From Roseovarius sp. (GTDB taxonomy: Bacteria; Pseudomonadota; Alphaproteobacteria; Rhodobacterales; Rhodobacteraceae), in the NCBI GenBank assembly GCA_027493545.1, contig JAOSKR010000002.1, forward strand, positions 248,001-312,000: DNA of 64,000 bases, in the 5' to 3' direction. Under the pieces are notes generated by a model. It was given only the letters and a program-made list of their open reading frames with translations. It was not told the DNA's origin and ran no database searches. The position numbers were made by a program, and so were the translations under genes. This document shows positions 27,933 through 38,032 of the stretch, piece by piece. Numbering within the stretch: position 1 is the stretch's first letter; each line of letters begins with the position of its first letter.

Positions 27933-29419
27933 CTACCACCATTTCGCCGGTTTGGCCACAAACCCGGCCGCGGTCTCGAGCGCGTGGGCGGTATTGAGCA
28001 GATCGCCCTCCTCCCGGGGCCGGCCGATGAGCTGCAGCCCCAGCGGCAGTCCCTGCGCGTCGAGCCCGGCCGGAACCGAAATCCCCGGCAGCCCGGCAAG
28101 GTTCACCGTCACCGTGAAGACGTCGTTGAGATACATCGCCACCGGGTCGGCCTGCGTCATCTCGCCCAGGGCGAAGGCGGCCGAAGGCGTGGCCGGTGTC
28201 AGGATCGCGTCGATGCCGGTGGCGAAGACCTCCTCGAAATCGCGCTTGATCAGCGTGCGCACCTTGCGGGCGCGGTTGTAGTAGGCATCGTAGAACCCGG
28301 CCGAGAGCACATAGGTGCCGATCATCACCCGCCGCTTGACCTCGGCCCCGAAGCCCTCGGCGCGGGTCTTTTCGTACATCTCGGTGATTCCGTCGCCGGC
28401 CTCGAGCCGGGCGCGGTGGCCATAGCGTACCCCGTCATAGCGCGCGAGGTTCGAGGATGCCTCGGCCGGCGCGATCACGTAATAGGCGGGCAGGGCGTAT
28501 TTCGTGTGCGGCAGCGAGATGTCGCGGATTTCCGCGCCGGCATCGGCCAGCATCTCGCGCCCCCGGGCCCAGAGCGCCTCGATCTCGTCGGGCATGCTGT
28601 CCATGCGGTATTCATGCGGGATGCCGATCACCTTGCCGCGGATGTCGCCGGTGAGCATCGCCTCGAAATCGGGCACGGCCAGGTCGGCCGAGGTGGAATC
28701 CTTTGGGTCGTGGCCGCACATCGCGCTGGCCATGATCGCGGCGTCGCGCACCGTGCGGGTCATCGGCCCGGCCTGGTCGAGCGAGGAGGCAAACGCGATG
28801 ATGCCCCAGCGCGAGCAGCGCCCGTAGGTGGGCTTGAACCCGGTGATGCCGGTAAACGCCGCCGGCTGGCGGATCGAGCCGCCGGTATCGGTGCCGGTGG
28901 CGCCAAGGCAGAGACCGGCCGCCACCGCCGCCGCCGAACCGCCCGACGAGCCGCCGGGGGTAAGCGGCGTGTCGTCGCCCTGCCGCCGCCACGGGTTGAC
29001 GGCATTGCCGTAAACCGAGGATTCGTTCGTCGAGCCCATCGCGAACTCGTCCATGTTGAGCTTGCCCAGCATCACCGCGCCGGCGTCGAAAGCTTTTGCG
29101 TGACGGTCGATTCGTATTCCGGGCGAAATCCCTTGAGGATGCCGCTCGCGGCCTGGCTCGGCACGCCGCGGGTGCAGAAGAGATCCTTGATGCCCAGCGG
29201 AATGCCGCACAGCGCCGGCGCGTCGCCCGCGGCCAGCCGCGCGTCGGCGGCACGGGCCTGGACGCGCGCGATCTCGGGGGTGGGGTGGACGAAGGCGTTG
29301 AGCGCGCCTGCCGCGTCGGCGGCGGCAAGACAGGCGTCGGTCAGTTCCGGCGCCGTGATGTCGCGCGCGCGCAGCCGGTCGCGGGCCTCGGCGATGGTCA
29401 GTGCGTTGAGCTCGCTCAT
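27933..29419 (-). CDS. gatA: Aspartyl/glutamyl-tRNA amidotransferase subunit A (apparent frameshift)
   Basis: Amidase subunit that supplies ammonia to convert Glu-tRNA(Gln), and Asp-tRNA(Asn), into the amide forms. The Ser-cisSer-Lys site is visible: Lys in [10 protein letters not shown], then [14 protein letters not shown] and [12 protein letters not shown]. An in-frame break follows TVTQKL: adding one base to the A3 run at 29089-29091 restores [17 protein letters not shown] and about 495 residues, the usual length. The start ATG 29419 is 4 bp after gatC. gatB is not in the window. Neighbouring genes on the same strand are the lipoprotein and amidase downstream. Confidence 0.95.
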
Positions 29420-29423
29420 CGGC

Positions 29424-29711
29424 TCACTCCATCACCTTGGGCACCGCGAAGAACCCCTCGCGCGCATCGGGCGCGTTGGCGAGGATCCTGTCGGCCATGT
29501 TGCCGTCGGTGACGGTGTCGTCGCGCCGCTTGAGCCGCATCGGGGTCACGCTGACCATCGGTTCCACTCCCTCGACATCGGCCTCGCGAAGCTGCTCGAT
29601 AAAGCCGAGGATGGTGTTGAATTCCTGCGCCAGCGCCGGCAGGTCGGCGTCTTCGACGCGGATGCGTGCGAGCTTGGCCACGCGGGCGGCGGTCTCGGTG
29701 TCGATCGACAT
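29424..29711 (-). CDS. gatC: Aspartyl/glutamyl-tRNA amidotransferase subunit C
   Basis: 95-residue small subunit that stabilises GatA in the GatCAB complex. It shows the family start [17 protein letters not shown], the [15 protein letters not shown] helix and the conserved [14 protein letters not shown] segment before FFAVPKVME. Length is normal. It precedes gatA by 4 bp on the minus strand, so they are translated together. The gap to the divergent MBL hydrolase gene (29712-29889) must hold the promoters of both directions. Confidence 0.95.
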   Translation of the reverse strand: MSIDTETAARVAKLARIRVEDADLPALAQEFNTILGFIEQLREADVEGVEPMVSVTPMRLKRRDDTVTDGNMADRILANAPDAREGFFAVPKVME

Positions 29712-29889
29712 CTGGTCGGGCCTCTCAAGGGTCGGGGCTTGTTGCTGCCCGCGTTTACCGCCCTGCCGGGTGCTGTGCAAGCGTGTGGCCGCGCCCGGGC
29801 CCGAATGCCCGGTGCGTGCGAATACGCCCATGGGGCTTTTCTCGGACGCACGAGTTGATAGGGTTGGCGGGAAAGACAGGGAGGTTTCG

Positions 29890-30582
29890 ATGCAAATCAC
29901 GTGGCTGGGCCATTCATCCTTCAGGATCGCCATCGCCGGGCAGGTGCTGCTGATCGACCCGTGGCTGACCGGCAACCCGATGCTGGCTTCGACCGCCCAC
30001 GACGCCGCGCTCGAGGGCGTGACCCATATCCTGGTGACGCACGCGCATTTCGATCATGCCGGCGACGCACCGGCGCTGGCCAAACGGCTGGGCGTGCCGG
30101 TGGCGGGCCAGTTCGACCTGATGTCATGGTGGGAAAAAAGCGAGGGGCTCGACGTGATCGGCTTCAACAAGGGCGGCACAATCGATCTCGGCGGGGTGAA
30201 GGTGACGATGGTCAACGCCATCCATTCCTCCTCGATCGGTACCGACGAGGGTCCGCGCGCGATGGGCACCGAATGCGGCTACATGATCGCGGGCGAGGGC
30301 CACACCATCTATCTGTCGGGCGACACCGACGTGATGGCTGACATGAAGGTCTTCAACGACCTGCATGCGCCCGATATCGGCATTCTCGCGGCCGGCGGGC
30401 ATTTCACCATGGACATGGCGCGCGCGGCCTACGCGGCGCGGACCTTCTTCGATTTCAAGACCGTCATTCCCTGCCACTACCGCACCTTCCCGGTGCTGGC
30501 GCAGTCGGCCGAAGAGCTGGCCGGGGCGCTGCCCGGCGTCGACGTGATCGAGCCGCAGGTGATGCAGCCGATCGAGATCTGA
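29890..30582 (+). CDS. Metal-dependent hydrolase, UPF0173/MBL fold
   Basis: 230-residue cytoplasmic metallo-beta-lactamase-fold protein of the UPF0173 family. Metal site LVTHAHFDHAGD near residue 55, further ligands in GHTIYLSGDTDVM and IPCHYRTFP, and the start MQITWLGHSSFRI are typical. GGAGG at 29880-29884, 5 nt before ATG 29890, fixes the start. Proteins of this family are widespread with no firmly assigned substrate. It converges on tadA, and the gap holds repeat copy D. Confidence 0.9.
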   Translation: MQITWLGHSSFRIAIAGQVLLIDPWLTGNPMLASTAHDAALEGVTHILVTHAHFDHAGDAPALAKRLGVPVAGQFDLMSWWEKSEGLDVIGFNKGGTIDLGGVKVTMVNAIHSSSIGTDEGPRAMGTECGYMIAGEGHTIYLSGDTDVMADMKVFNDLHAPDIGILAAGGHFTMDMARAAYAARTFFDFKTVIPCHYRTFPVLAQSAEELAGALPGVDVIEPQVMQPIEI

Positions 30583-30594
30583 GCCGCGCCGCCC

Positions 30595-30650
30595 CATCAT
30601 CTTGCCTCAAATACTCCCGCCGGAGGCGGTCCTTGAATACTTCGGGCGGC
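30595..30650 (-). repeat. Composite intergenic element, copy D (with a second, degenerate core)
   Basis: Read on the minus strand directly after the tadA stop: GAAGTATTCAAGGA, then a CGCCTCCGGCG hairpin, then GGGAGTATTTGAGGCAAGATGATGGG. The second core matches copies A-F; the first looks like a decayed duplicate. Confidence 0.6.
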
Positions 30651-30652
30651 GG

Positions 30653-31102
30653 CTATCGGCGCGCGGCGAAGAAGTCCCTGAGCAACGCCTCGGCCGCCTG
30701 CGCCGCGATGCCGTCGCAGACCTCGGGCGCATGGTGGCATTGCGGATGGGTAAAGACCCGCACCCCGTGCGCCACGCCGCCCGACTTGGGATCGGCGGCG
30801 CCGTAGCAGAGCCGGGCGATGCGGGCAAAGCCGATGGCGGCGGCGCACATCGGGCAGGGTTCGAGCGTCACGTAGAGGCTGTGACCGGGCAGCCGCTCGC
30901 TGCCCGCCGCGCGGCAGGCCGCGCGCAGGGCGAGGATCTCGGCGTGCGCGGTGGGGTCCATCAGTTCGCGCGTGCGGTTGCCGGCCGCCGCCACCACCCG
31001 GCCCTGCGGGTCGGCCACCACCGCGCCCACCGGCACCTCGCCGCGCCGCGCGGCCGCGCGCGCCTCTGATAACGCCTGCTCCATATGGGTGCGAAAGCTC
31101 AT
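30653..31102 (-). CDS. tadA: tRNA-specific adenosine deaminase
   Basis: 149-residue zinc deaminase that makes inosine at A34 of tRNA-Arg(ACG). The deaminase site is HAEILAL (zinc His and catalytic Glu) with LEPCPMCAAAIGFARI (two zinc Cys). RLCYGAADPKSGG and the C-terminal LLRDFFAARR are typical of TadA rather than cytidine or guanine deaminases. ATG 31102 (MSFRTHMEQAL). Divergent from the pseudouridine synthase gene, a common arrangement in this group. Confidence 0.95.
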   Translation of the reverse strand: MSFRTHMEQALSEARAAARRGEVPVGAVVADPQGRVVAAAGNRTRELMDPTAHAEILALRAACRAAGSERLPGHSLYVTLEPCPMCAAAIGFARIARLCYGAADPKSGGVAHGVRVFTHPQCHHAPEVCDGIAAQAAEALLRDFFAARR

Positions 31103-31165
31103 GCCGCCTCATTGCCGCGAAGGCCGCGCTTTCGCAAGTGCGGCTTTTGCGCTAAGCGCGCTTGC

Positions 31166-32095
31166 ATGAGCACTCAGACACCTCCGGGCGACCGCATCGC
31201 CAAGGTCATCGCCCGCGCCGGGCTGGCCAGCCGGCGCGAGGCCGAGCGAATGATCGCCGCCGGCCGCGTGAGCGTGAACGGCGCCGTCATCGACAGCGCG
31301 GCGCTCAACGTCACCGCGGCCGACCGCATCACCGTCGACGGCCGCCCGCTCGAGGCGCCGCCGCCGCCCAGGATGTGGCTTTATCACAAGCCCGCGGGGC
31401 TGGTGAGCACGGCACGCGACGAAAAGGGCCGCCCGACGATCTATGACAACCTGCCCGCCGACATGCCGCGGGTGATGAGCGTGGGCCGCCTCGATCTCAC
31501 CTCCGAGGGGCTGTTGCTGCTGACCAATGACGGCGCGCTCAAGCGCCGGCTGGAACTGCCCGCGACGGGCTGGATGCGCCGCTACCGGGTGCGCCTGAGG
31601 GGACGCCCCGAGGATGCGGACTTCGCGCCGCTGCGCGAGGGGCTGGTCATCGACGGCGAGCGGTTTCAGCCGATGACGGTGACGCTCGACCGTCAGCAAG
31701 GCGCCAATGCCTGGGTGACGGTGGCGATCCGCGAGGGCAGGAACCGCGAGGTCCGCCGCGCCATGGCCGCGCTGGGGCTGGCGGTGAACCGACTGATCCG
31801 GGTTTCCTACGGGCCCTTCCAGCTCGGCCGGCTCAAGCCCGGCGAGGTCGAGGAAATCCGCCCCCGGGTGCTGCGCGACCAGCTCGGGCTGGAGCCGACG
31901 GACGGCGGCGACACCCCGCCCGAAAAGCCGGCTGTGCGGCGCCAGCGCCGCCCCCGGCGCGATCAGCCGGGCCCTCCGGGCGCATCCAGCCGCGCCGGTA
32001 GGCAGCCGGCGACGCGCCGTAACGCCGGCGGAAGCGCTGCGAGAGCCGCGAGGAGCTGGCAAAGCCGGTCGCGGCGGCGATCTCGGCCACGCTGA
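31166..32095 (+). CDS. Pseudouridine synthase, RluB/RsuA family
   Basis: About 309 residues. An N-terminal S4 domain (RIAKVIARAGLASRREAERMIAAGRVSVNG) is followed by the RsuA-type synthase domain with the catalytic Asp in VGRLDLTSEGLLLLTNDG and a C-terminal EGRNREVRRAMAALG. It probably modifies 23S rRNA as RluB does. The last 45 residues are arginine-rich and overlap the 3' end of the convergent regulator gene by about 130 bp. A missed indel near 31940-32000 may have extended this frame past the real stop. Confidence 0.88.
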   Translation: MSTQTPPGDRIAKVIARAGLASRREAERMIAAGRVSVNGAVIDSAALNVTAADRITVDGRPLEAPPPPRMWLYHKPAGLVSTARDEKGRPTIYDNLPADMPRVMSVGRLDLTSEGLLLLTNDGALKRRLELPATGWMRRYRVRLRGRPEDADFAPLREGLVIDGERFQPMTVTLDRQQGANAWVTVAIREGRNREVRRAMAALGLAVNRLIRVSYGPFQLGRLKPGEVEEIRPRVLRDQLGLEPTDGGDTPPEKPAVRRQRRPRRDQPGPPGASSRAGRQPATRRNAGGSAARAARSWQSRSRRRSRPR

Positions 32096-32982
32096 GCCCG
32101 GTCTCGTTGAGTAGCGCATGCGCCCGCGCAACCCGCAGATCGAGGTAGAACTGCGCCGGGGTGACGCCGGCGTGGCGGCGGAAAAGTCGCTCCATCTGCC
32201 GCCGCGACAGGCCGACACGGGCCGCGACTTCCCCCATCTCGACCGGCTCTTCGAGATGCGCGCGCATGATCTCCAACGCCGCCAGCAGGCGCGGGTTGCG
32301 GCTGCCGATCGCCGCCGAATAGGCCGAGCGCTGCGGCACCGCGCGAATCTCCGAGCGCCCGTGCAGGCACATGTCGGCCACGATCGCCGCCAGCCCGGTG
32401 CCGTGGTCGCGCTCGATCAGCCCCAGCATCATGTCGGTCGCGGCGCTGCCGCCGCCGCAGGTCAGCAGGCCGCGGTCGTTTTCGTACAGCATCTCAGTGG
32501 GGGCAAGGTCGGGAAAGGTTTCGACGAAGGCGGGCTGGTTTTCCCAGTGCAGGGTAAAGCGGCGCCCTTCCAGCAGCCCGGCGCGCGCCAGCGCGAAGGC
32601 GCCGGTGCAGATGCCCCCACGCGGCAGCCGAAGGCGTACTGGCGGCTGACCCAGCCCACCGCGCGGCGGGTGGTGCTTTCCAGCGGTTCGACCCCGCCGC
32701 AGACAAAGGCGGTGGCGTCGCGGGGCACGTCGCCAAGCCCGGTATCGGGGTGATGGTGATGCCGCACGAACAGGTGACGGGGGCGTTGTCGCCGGTCATC
32801 GTGTACCAGCGGTAGAGCGTCTTCCCGGTCACCTGGTTGGCCATGCGCAACGGCTCGAGCGCCGAGGTGAAGGCCAGAAGCGTCAGCTTCGGCAGCAGCA
32901 GGAAGTAATAGTCGCGCGGCGGCCCGTCATAGGAAAGCGCCAGACTGGCCGCCCCGCGCGGGACGAAGGAACGCTCTTGCAT
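31963..32982 (-). CDS. GlxA-type AraC-family transcriptional regulator (apparent frameshifts)
   Basis: Regulator with an N-terminal DJ-1/PfpI-like domain ([42 protein letters not shown]) and a C-terminal AraC DNA-binding domain with two helix-turn-helix units ([15 protein letters not shown] and [27 protein letters not shown]). Two bases appear to be missing: in the G4 run at 32747-32750 and the C5 run at 32614-32618. A third near 31970-31985 would give a stop at 31963-31965 and about 340 residues. GlxA-type regulators often control quaternary-amine or arginine catabolism; the target here is unknown. Confidence 0.82.
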
Positions 32983-33054
32983 GGACGCTCTTTACCACGG
33001 CTTTGGCCCGTGCGACACCGGCACGCCGGGGTGGATCGGAAAAGGGAGAAGGCG

Positions 33055-33492
33055 ATGCGCGCCTTGCTGCAACGGGTGAGCCATGCGTCGGTCAGCGTCG
33101 GCGGCGAAGTGGTCGGACGCTGCGGTCCGGGGCTGATGATCCTCGTCTGCGCCATGCGCGGCGACGGCGAGGCGCAGGCCGACCGGCTGGCGGCCAGGGT
33201 GGCGCGGCTGCGCATCTTCAGGGATGACGCGGGCAAGATGAACCGCTCGCTGCTCGATACGGGCGGCGGGGCGCTGGTCGTCAGCCAGTTCACGCTGGCG
33301 GCCGACACTTCGCGGGGCAACCGCCCCGGGTTCTCGGCCGCCGCCGCGCCCGAAGACGGCGAGCGGCTTTACGAGCGTTTCGCCCAGAGCCTCGCGGCGG
33401 AGGGCGTGGCGGTGGAAACCGGGAGGTTCGGGGCCGACATGCAGGTGGAATTGTGCAATGACGGCCCGGTGACGATCTGGATCGACGCCTGA
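33055..33492 (+). CDS. dtd: D-aminoacyl-tRNA deacylase
   Basis: 145-residue proofreading enzyme that hydrolyses D-aminoacyl-tRNA and Gly-tRNA(Ala). It opens with [17 protein letters not shown] and carries both active-site motifs: [17 protein letters not shown] and the C-terminal cis-Gly-Pro motif [16 protein letters not shown] 33055 follows AAAGGGAGAAGG. The DUF2244 gene follows 21 bp later on the same strand, and the pair may be cotranscribed. Confidence 0.96.
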   Translation: MRALLQRVSHASVSVGGEVVGRCGPGLMILVCAMRGDGEAQADRLAARVARLRIFRDDAGKMNRSLLDTGGGALVVSQFTLAADTSRGNRPGFSAAAAPEDGERLYERFAQSLAAEGVAVETGRFGADMQVELCNDGPVTIWIDA

Positions 33493-33513
33493 GCGGCGGT
33501 GGGAAGGCCCGCG

Positions 33514-34014
33514 ATGCCCTATGCATGGAGCACGACGAGGGATGCCGACGGCCCGGCCCGGCGGCTGCGGCTCTGGCCCTACAGGTCGTTGCCGCGCCGG
33601 GGCTTTGCGGTCTTCATCCTCGTTACCTTCGGGCTCATCACGCTGCCGCTTTATCCGCTTCTGGGCACGATCGTGCTCTGGGGGCTCTTGCCGTTCCTGT
33701 TGGTGGCGGTGGCGGGGATCTGGTGGGGGCTGGAGCGATCCTATCGAGACGGCCGGATGTCGGAGGTGCTGACCATCGGCCCCGATACGCTGCGCCTCGT
33801 GCGCACCGACCCCGACGGGCAGCGGCGCGAATGGGAATGCGAGAGCTACTGGGTAAAGGTGCGGCTGCACGAAAGCGACGGGCCGGTGCCCGATTATGTG
33901 ACCCTCGCCGGCAAGGGGCGCGAGCTCGAGATCGGCGCGTTCCTGTCGCAGGACGAGCGCCGGGCGCTATACGCCGAACTCGACGCGGCGCTGCGGCAGG
34001 TGGTGGCGCGGTAA
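33514..34014 (+). CDS. DUF2244 membrane protein
   Basis: 166 residues with two adjacent transmembrane helices (GFAVFILVTFGLITLPLYPLLGT is split by a short turn from LPFLLVAVAGIWWGL) and a C-terminal cytoplasmic domain that includes YWVKVRLHES and the GRELEIGAFLS stretch. This is the DUF2244 pattern, found widely in Alphaproteobacteria, with no assigned function. GGGAAGG upstream supports ATG 33514. It is in the same direction as dtd and followed by amiC after about 80 bp. Confidence 0.85.
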   Translation: MPYAWSTTRDADGPARRLRLWPYRSLPRRGFAVFILVTFGLITLPLYPLLGTIVLWGLLPFLLVAVAGIWWGLERSYRDGRMSEVLTIGPDTLRLVRTDPDGQRREWECESYWVKVRLHESDGPVPDYVTLAGKGRELEIGAFLSQDERRALYAELDAALRQVVAR

Positions 34015-34097
34015 GCCGCACCCTCGGTGTGGGCAAGCGCGCCCGGGTGGTGTAGACTGACGCCGGAAAACAATAACGTCGCAGGCAGACGGGCAGC

Positions 34098-35327
34098 ATG
34101 TTCAGGATGGTATTGGCGCTGGCAATCGGCGCGCTGGTCCAGATCGCGCCGGCATCGGCGCAGGAGGGCGGCTTTGGCGCGCTGGCGCGGGTCGAGATGG
34201 AAAAGACCCGGCTCGAGGATACGCCGGACGGGCTGCTATTGCGGCTGGGGCTGACCCAGGGCGTTCCGTTCCGGGTGTTCACGCTGGCTGATCCGCCCCG
34301 GCTGGTGCTCGATTTCCGCGAGGTCGACTGGCGCGGCGCCGAGCCCGGGATGATCGACAGGGCCGATCGCGCCGTGGGCGTGCGCATGGGCGCCTTTCGC
34401 CCCGGCTGGTCGCGCATGGTGGTCGATCTCGCCGGCCCCTACGGCGTCGAGAGCGCCAACGCCACCACCGAGCACGACACCGGCGCGGCGCTGATCGAGG
34501 TGGTGCTGACCGATGTCGGCGACGAGGAATTCGCCGCCCGCGCCGGCGCCCCGCCGCTGCCGGGTTGGGAGGCCGCCGAGGGCGGGCTGCCGGCGGTCGT
34601 GCGGGCGCGGCGCACCGGCGAGGGCAAGATCCTGGTGGTGCTCGATCCCGGTCACGGTGGCATCGACCCCGGGGCCGAGCGCGAGGGCCACAGCGAAAAG
34701 GACCTGATGCTGCGCTTTGCCCGCGAATTGCGCGAGACGCTCCTGCGTGCCGGGGGCTTCGATGTGGCGCTGACGCGCGAGGTGGACGGTTTCGTCTCGC
34801 TCGAGCGCCGCGTGGCCATCGCACACGAGCTGGAGGCCGATGTCTTCATCTCGCTGCATGCCGACGTGCTGAGCGAAGGACGCGCCCACGGCGCCACCGT
34901 CTATACCCTGTCGGACAGCGCCAGCGACGAGGCCAGCGCCGCGCTGGCCGAGCGCCACAACCGCGCCGGCATCCTGGCCGGGGTCGATCTGACCGAGACC
35001 GACGACACCATCGCCGGTGTGTTGATCGACCTCGCACGGCTCGAGACCGCGCCGCGGTCAGAGCGGCTGGCGCAGGCGATCCGGCAGGGCATCGAGGAGC
35101 AGGGCCTGCCGCTGCATTCCCGCCCGCTGCGCGAGGCCGGATTCTCGGTGCTGAAATCGCCCGACATCCCCTCGGTGCTGGTCGAGCTGGGGTTTCTTTC
35201 CAGCCAGAGCGATCGCGACAACCTGCTCGACGACGGCTGGCGGGCACGGATGGCCGCGGGTATCCGTGATGCGCTCGGTGCGTGGCGCGTGGCCGATGCT
35301 GCCGCCGCGCGGCTGGTGCGGCAATAG
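34098..35327 (+). CDS. amiC: N-acetylmuramoyl-L-alanine amidase, AmiC type
   Basis: 409-residue periplasmic amidase that cleaves septal murein for daughter-cell separation. The signal peptide (MFRMVLALAIGALVQIAPASAQ) precedes an AMIN domain (about 25-140) and an amidase_3 domain from about residue 176: zinc ligands in LDPGHGGIDPG, the REGHSEKD acidic residue and the ISLHAD histidine, plus a late glutamate in VLVELGFLS. It lies 91 bp before mrcA, so murein cleavage and synthesis genes are adjacent. Confidence 0.94.
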   Translation: MFRMVLALAIGALVQIAPASAQEGGFGALARVEMEKTRLEDTPDGLLLRLGLTQGVPFRVFTLADPPRLVLDFREVDWRGAEPGMIDRADRAVGVRMGAFRPGWSRMVVDLAGPYGVESANATTEHDTGAALIEVVLTDVGDEEFAARAGAPPLPGWEAAEGGLPAVVRARRTGEGKILVVLDPGHGGIDPGAEREGHSEKDLMLRFARELRETLLRAGGFDVALTREVDGFVSLERRVAIAHELEADVFISLHADVLSEGRAHGATVYTLSDSASDEASAALAERHNRAGILAGVDLTETDDTIAGVLIDLARLETAPRSERLAQAIRQGIEEQGLPLHSRPLREAGFSVLKSPDIPSVLVELGFLSSQSDRDNLLDDGWRARMAAGIRDALGAWRVADAAAARLVRQ

Positions 35328-35418
35328 GCGGCCGGACGCCGGGCGGGTCGGCATTGTGTTTTGACGGGGCGCGGGTGCGCGCATATATGCTGGGCTCATC
35401 GAGATCGGGGGCGGCTTC

Positions 35419-37947
35419 TTGTTCAGACCCATATTCACGCTGCTGGGAACGGTTTTCAGCCTGGTGACGCTTGGCGTCATCATGATCGCGCTCAGCATCG
35501 GCGCGGTCTTTCACATCTATGGCAAGGACCTGCCCAGCCACGAATCGCTTGCCAACTACACCCCGCCGACGATCAGCCGCATCTATTCGGTCAAGGGCCG
35601 GATCATCGACGAGTTTGCCCGCGAGCGGCGCCTCTTCACCCCGGCCGAGGAAATTCCCGACCTGGTGAAGCAGGCGTTCATCTCGGCCGAGGACAAGAAT
35701 TTCTACGAGCATGGCGGCTATGACGCGCGCGGCATCGCGGTCGCCGTCTTCGAGGCGGTGCGCACCCGCGGCGAGGTGGTGCGCGGGGCCTCGACCATCA
35801 CCCAGCAGGTGATGAAGAACTTCCTCCTTTCCGGCGATCGCCAGATCGAGCGCAAGATCAAGGAGATCATCCTCGCCACCCGCATCGAGGAGACCCTGAG
35901 CAAGGAGAAGATCCTCGAGCTCTACCTCAACGAGATTTTTCTCGGACAGAACTCTTACGGCGTGACCGCCGCCGCGCAGACCTATTTCAACAAGACGCTG
36001 AGCGAGCTGACGCCGCACGAGGCGGCGTTTCTGGCCTCGATGCCCAAGGCGCCCTCGGATTTCCATCCCGTGCGCAACAAGGACCGGCTGCACCGGCGGC
36101 GCGACTTCGTGCTGAAGGAGATGTTCGAGAACGGCTATATCAGCCGCGAGGTGATGCAGGCCGAAGTGAACGAGCCGGTGCGCTCGGTCCAGAACGGCGA
36201 CTTTCCGCCCTGGAGCGACAGCCTGCCGCCGCGCGACTATTTCACCGACGAGATCCGCCGCCAGCTGAGCCAGGATTTCGGCGAGGGCGAGTTCTTTACC
36301 GGCGGGCTGACGGTGCGCGCGACCATCGACCCCGAGATGCAGCAGGTCGCGGCGGTGGCGCTGCGCCGGCAGCTGGAAAAATACGACCGCGCCCGCAAGG
36401 TGTGGCGCGGCACCGGGGTCAGCCTGCCCGCCGAGGTGCTGGGCGCTGAGGCCGACTGGCGCGCGGCTCTGGCCGCGGCGGAGGTGCCCCGCGACATCGA
36501 GCTGGATGGCCGCTGGTACCCGGCGGTGGTGCTGAAGACCGGCGCGGAGAAGATGGAGATCGGCGTCGAGGGCGTCGAGGGCGTGCAGTCGGTGCCGCGC
36601 AAGGACATCGCCCGGCTGCCGGGGAATTTCACCGAGACCTTCAAGCCCGGCGACGTGGTGCATGTGCGCCGCATGACCGCCGATACCGACGGCGGCTTCG
36701 TGCGCTGGACGCTGAGGCAGGTGCCGGAGGTGCAGGGAGGTTTCATGGCGATGGATGTCGAGAACGGCCGCGTTCTGGCCATGCAGGGCGGCTTTTCCTA
36801 TCAGGATTCGGTCTTCAACCGCGCCACCCAGGCCATGCGCCAGCCGGGGTCGAGCTTCAAGCCCTTCGTCTATGCCGCGGCGCTCGATTCGGGGTATTCG
36901 CCCGCGACCATCGTGATCGACGCGCCGATCGAGATCGACACGCCCCGGGGCGTCTGGCGGCCGCGCAACTCGACCAACCAGTTCTACGGGCCGACGCCGC
37001 TGCGCACGGGCATCGAGATGTCGCGCAACCTGATGACCATCCGCCTGGCGCAGGAGGTGGGCATGGACGTGGTCGCCTCCTATGCCGAACGCTTTGGCGT
37101 CTATGAGAACATGGGCCGCTTTCTGGCCAATGCGCTGGGGTCGGACGAGACCACGCTTTACAACATGGTCGCGGCCTACGCGATGTTCGCCAATGGCGGC
37201 GAGCGGGTCGAGCCGACACTGGTCGACCGGGTGCAGAACCGGTTCGGCCAGACCGTCTATCGGCACGACCCGCGCAATTGTCTCGACTGCGCCGATCGGT
37301 CGATCCCGCCGACGCGCGGTCCGCGCATCGTTTCCAACCGCCGGCAGGTGATCGACGCGATCACCGCCTATCAGATCACCTCGATGCTGCAGGGCGTGGT
37401 CAACCGCGGCACCGCCTCGGGCGTGATCAACCTGCCGGTGCCTGCCGCCGGCAAGACCGGCACCACCAACGATGCCCGCGATGTGTGGTTCGTGGGTTTC
37501 ACCTCGAACATCGCGGCGGGTTGCTATATCGGCTACGATCAGCCGCGGGGCCTGGGCCGGGCGGCCTATGGCGCCTCGATGTGCGGGCCGGTGTTCCAGG
37601 AGTTCATGACAAAGGCGGTCGAGAAATACGGCGGCGGACCCTTTACCGTGCCCGAGGGCGGCCATTTCATCAACATCGACCGTTTTTCCGGCGCACGCCT
37701 GCCCGAGGGCGAGACCGGCCCGCATGTGGTGGCCGAGTATTTCCGCGAGGGCGAGGAGCCGATCTTCGGCTTCATCTACGATGGCGGGTTTGCCATGGGC
37801 GACGATCTGGACCTCTATGAGGAGGCCCGCCACGGCGGTCGCATCATCGACCCCGACACCGGCCAGCCGGTCGGGGGCGCCGGCGACGGCAGCGGGGGCG
37901 GCGACAAGGCGAGCTTCGGCAGCCTCAGTTCCGGCGGGCTCTACTGA
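35419..37947 (+). CDS. mrcA: Penicillin-binding protein 1A (bifunctional transglycosylase/transpeptidase)
   Basis: 842-residue class A PBP. One N-terminal membrane helix; a GT51 transglycosylase domain with [14 protein letters not shown] and [12 protein letters not shown]; an OB-like insert around residues 300-420; and a transpeptidase domain with SSFK (Ser478), SRN (Ser535) and KTGTTN (Lys679). A glycine-rich C-terminal tail follows. TTG 35419 is the likely start ([13 protein letters not shown]), giving a short cytoplasmic segment before the helix. Acts at the inner membrane in peptidoglycan polymerisation and cross-linking. prfB follows. Confidence 0.95.
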   Translation: MFRPIFTLLGTVFSLVTLGVIMIALSIGAVFHIYGKDLPSHESLANYTPPTISRIYSVKGRIIDEFARERRLFTPAEEIPDLVKQAFISAEDKNFYEHGGYDARGIAVAVFEAVRTRGEVVRGASTITQQVMKNFLLSGDRQIERKIKEIILATRIEETLSKEKILELYLNEIFLGQNSYGVTAAAQTYFNKTLSELTPHEAAFLASMPKAPSDFHPVRNKDRLHRRRDFVLKEMFENGYISREVMQAEVNEPVRSVQNGDFPPWSDSLPPRDYFTDEIRRQLSQDFGEGEFFTGGLTVRATIDPEMQQVAAVALRRQLEKYDRARKVWRGTGVSLPAEVLGAEADWRAALAAAEVPRDIELDGRWYPAVVLKTGAEKMEIGVEGVEGVQSVPRKDIARLPGNFTETFKPGDVVHVRRMTADTDGGFVRWTLRQVPEVQGGFMAMDVENGRVLAMQGGFSYQDSVFNRATQAMRQPGSSFKPFVYAAALDSGYSPATIVIDAPIEIDTPRGVWRPRNSTNQFYGPTPLRTGIEMSRNLMTIRLAQEVGMDVVASYAERFGVYENMGRFLANALGSDETTLYNMVAAYAMFANGGERVEPTLVDRVQNRFGQTVYRHDPRNCLDCADRSIPPTRGPRIVSNRRQVIDAITAYQITSMLQGVVNRGTASGVINLPVPAAGKTGTTNDARDVWFVGFTSNIAAGCYIGYDQPRGLGRAAYGASMCGPVFQEFMTKAVEKYGGGPFTVPEGGHFINIDRFSGARLPEGETGPHVVAEYFREGEEPIFGFIYDGGFAMGDDLDLYEEARHGGRIIDPDTGQPVGGAGDGSGGGDKASFGSLSSGGLY

Positions 37948-38032
37948 GGCGCGCGCACTTGCCCGGCGCCTTGCCCGGCCCGCGCCGCTGCGCTATCACC
38001 AGCATCTGACGAATACCCGAGGACCTCCGCGC

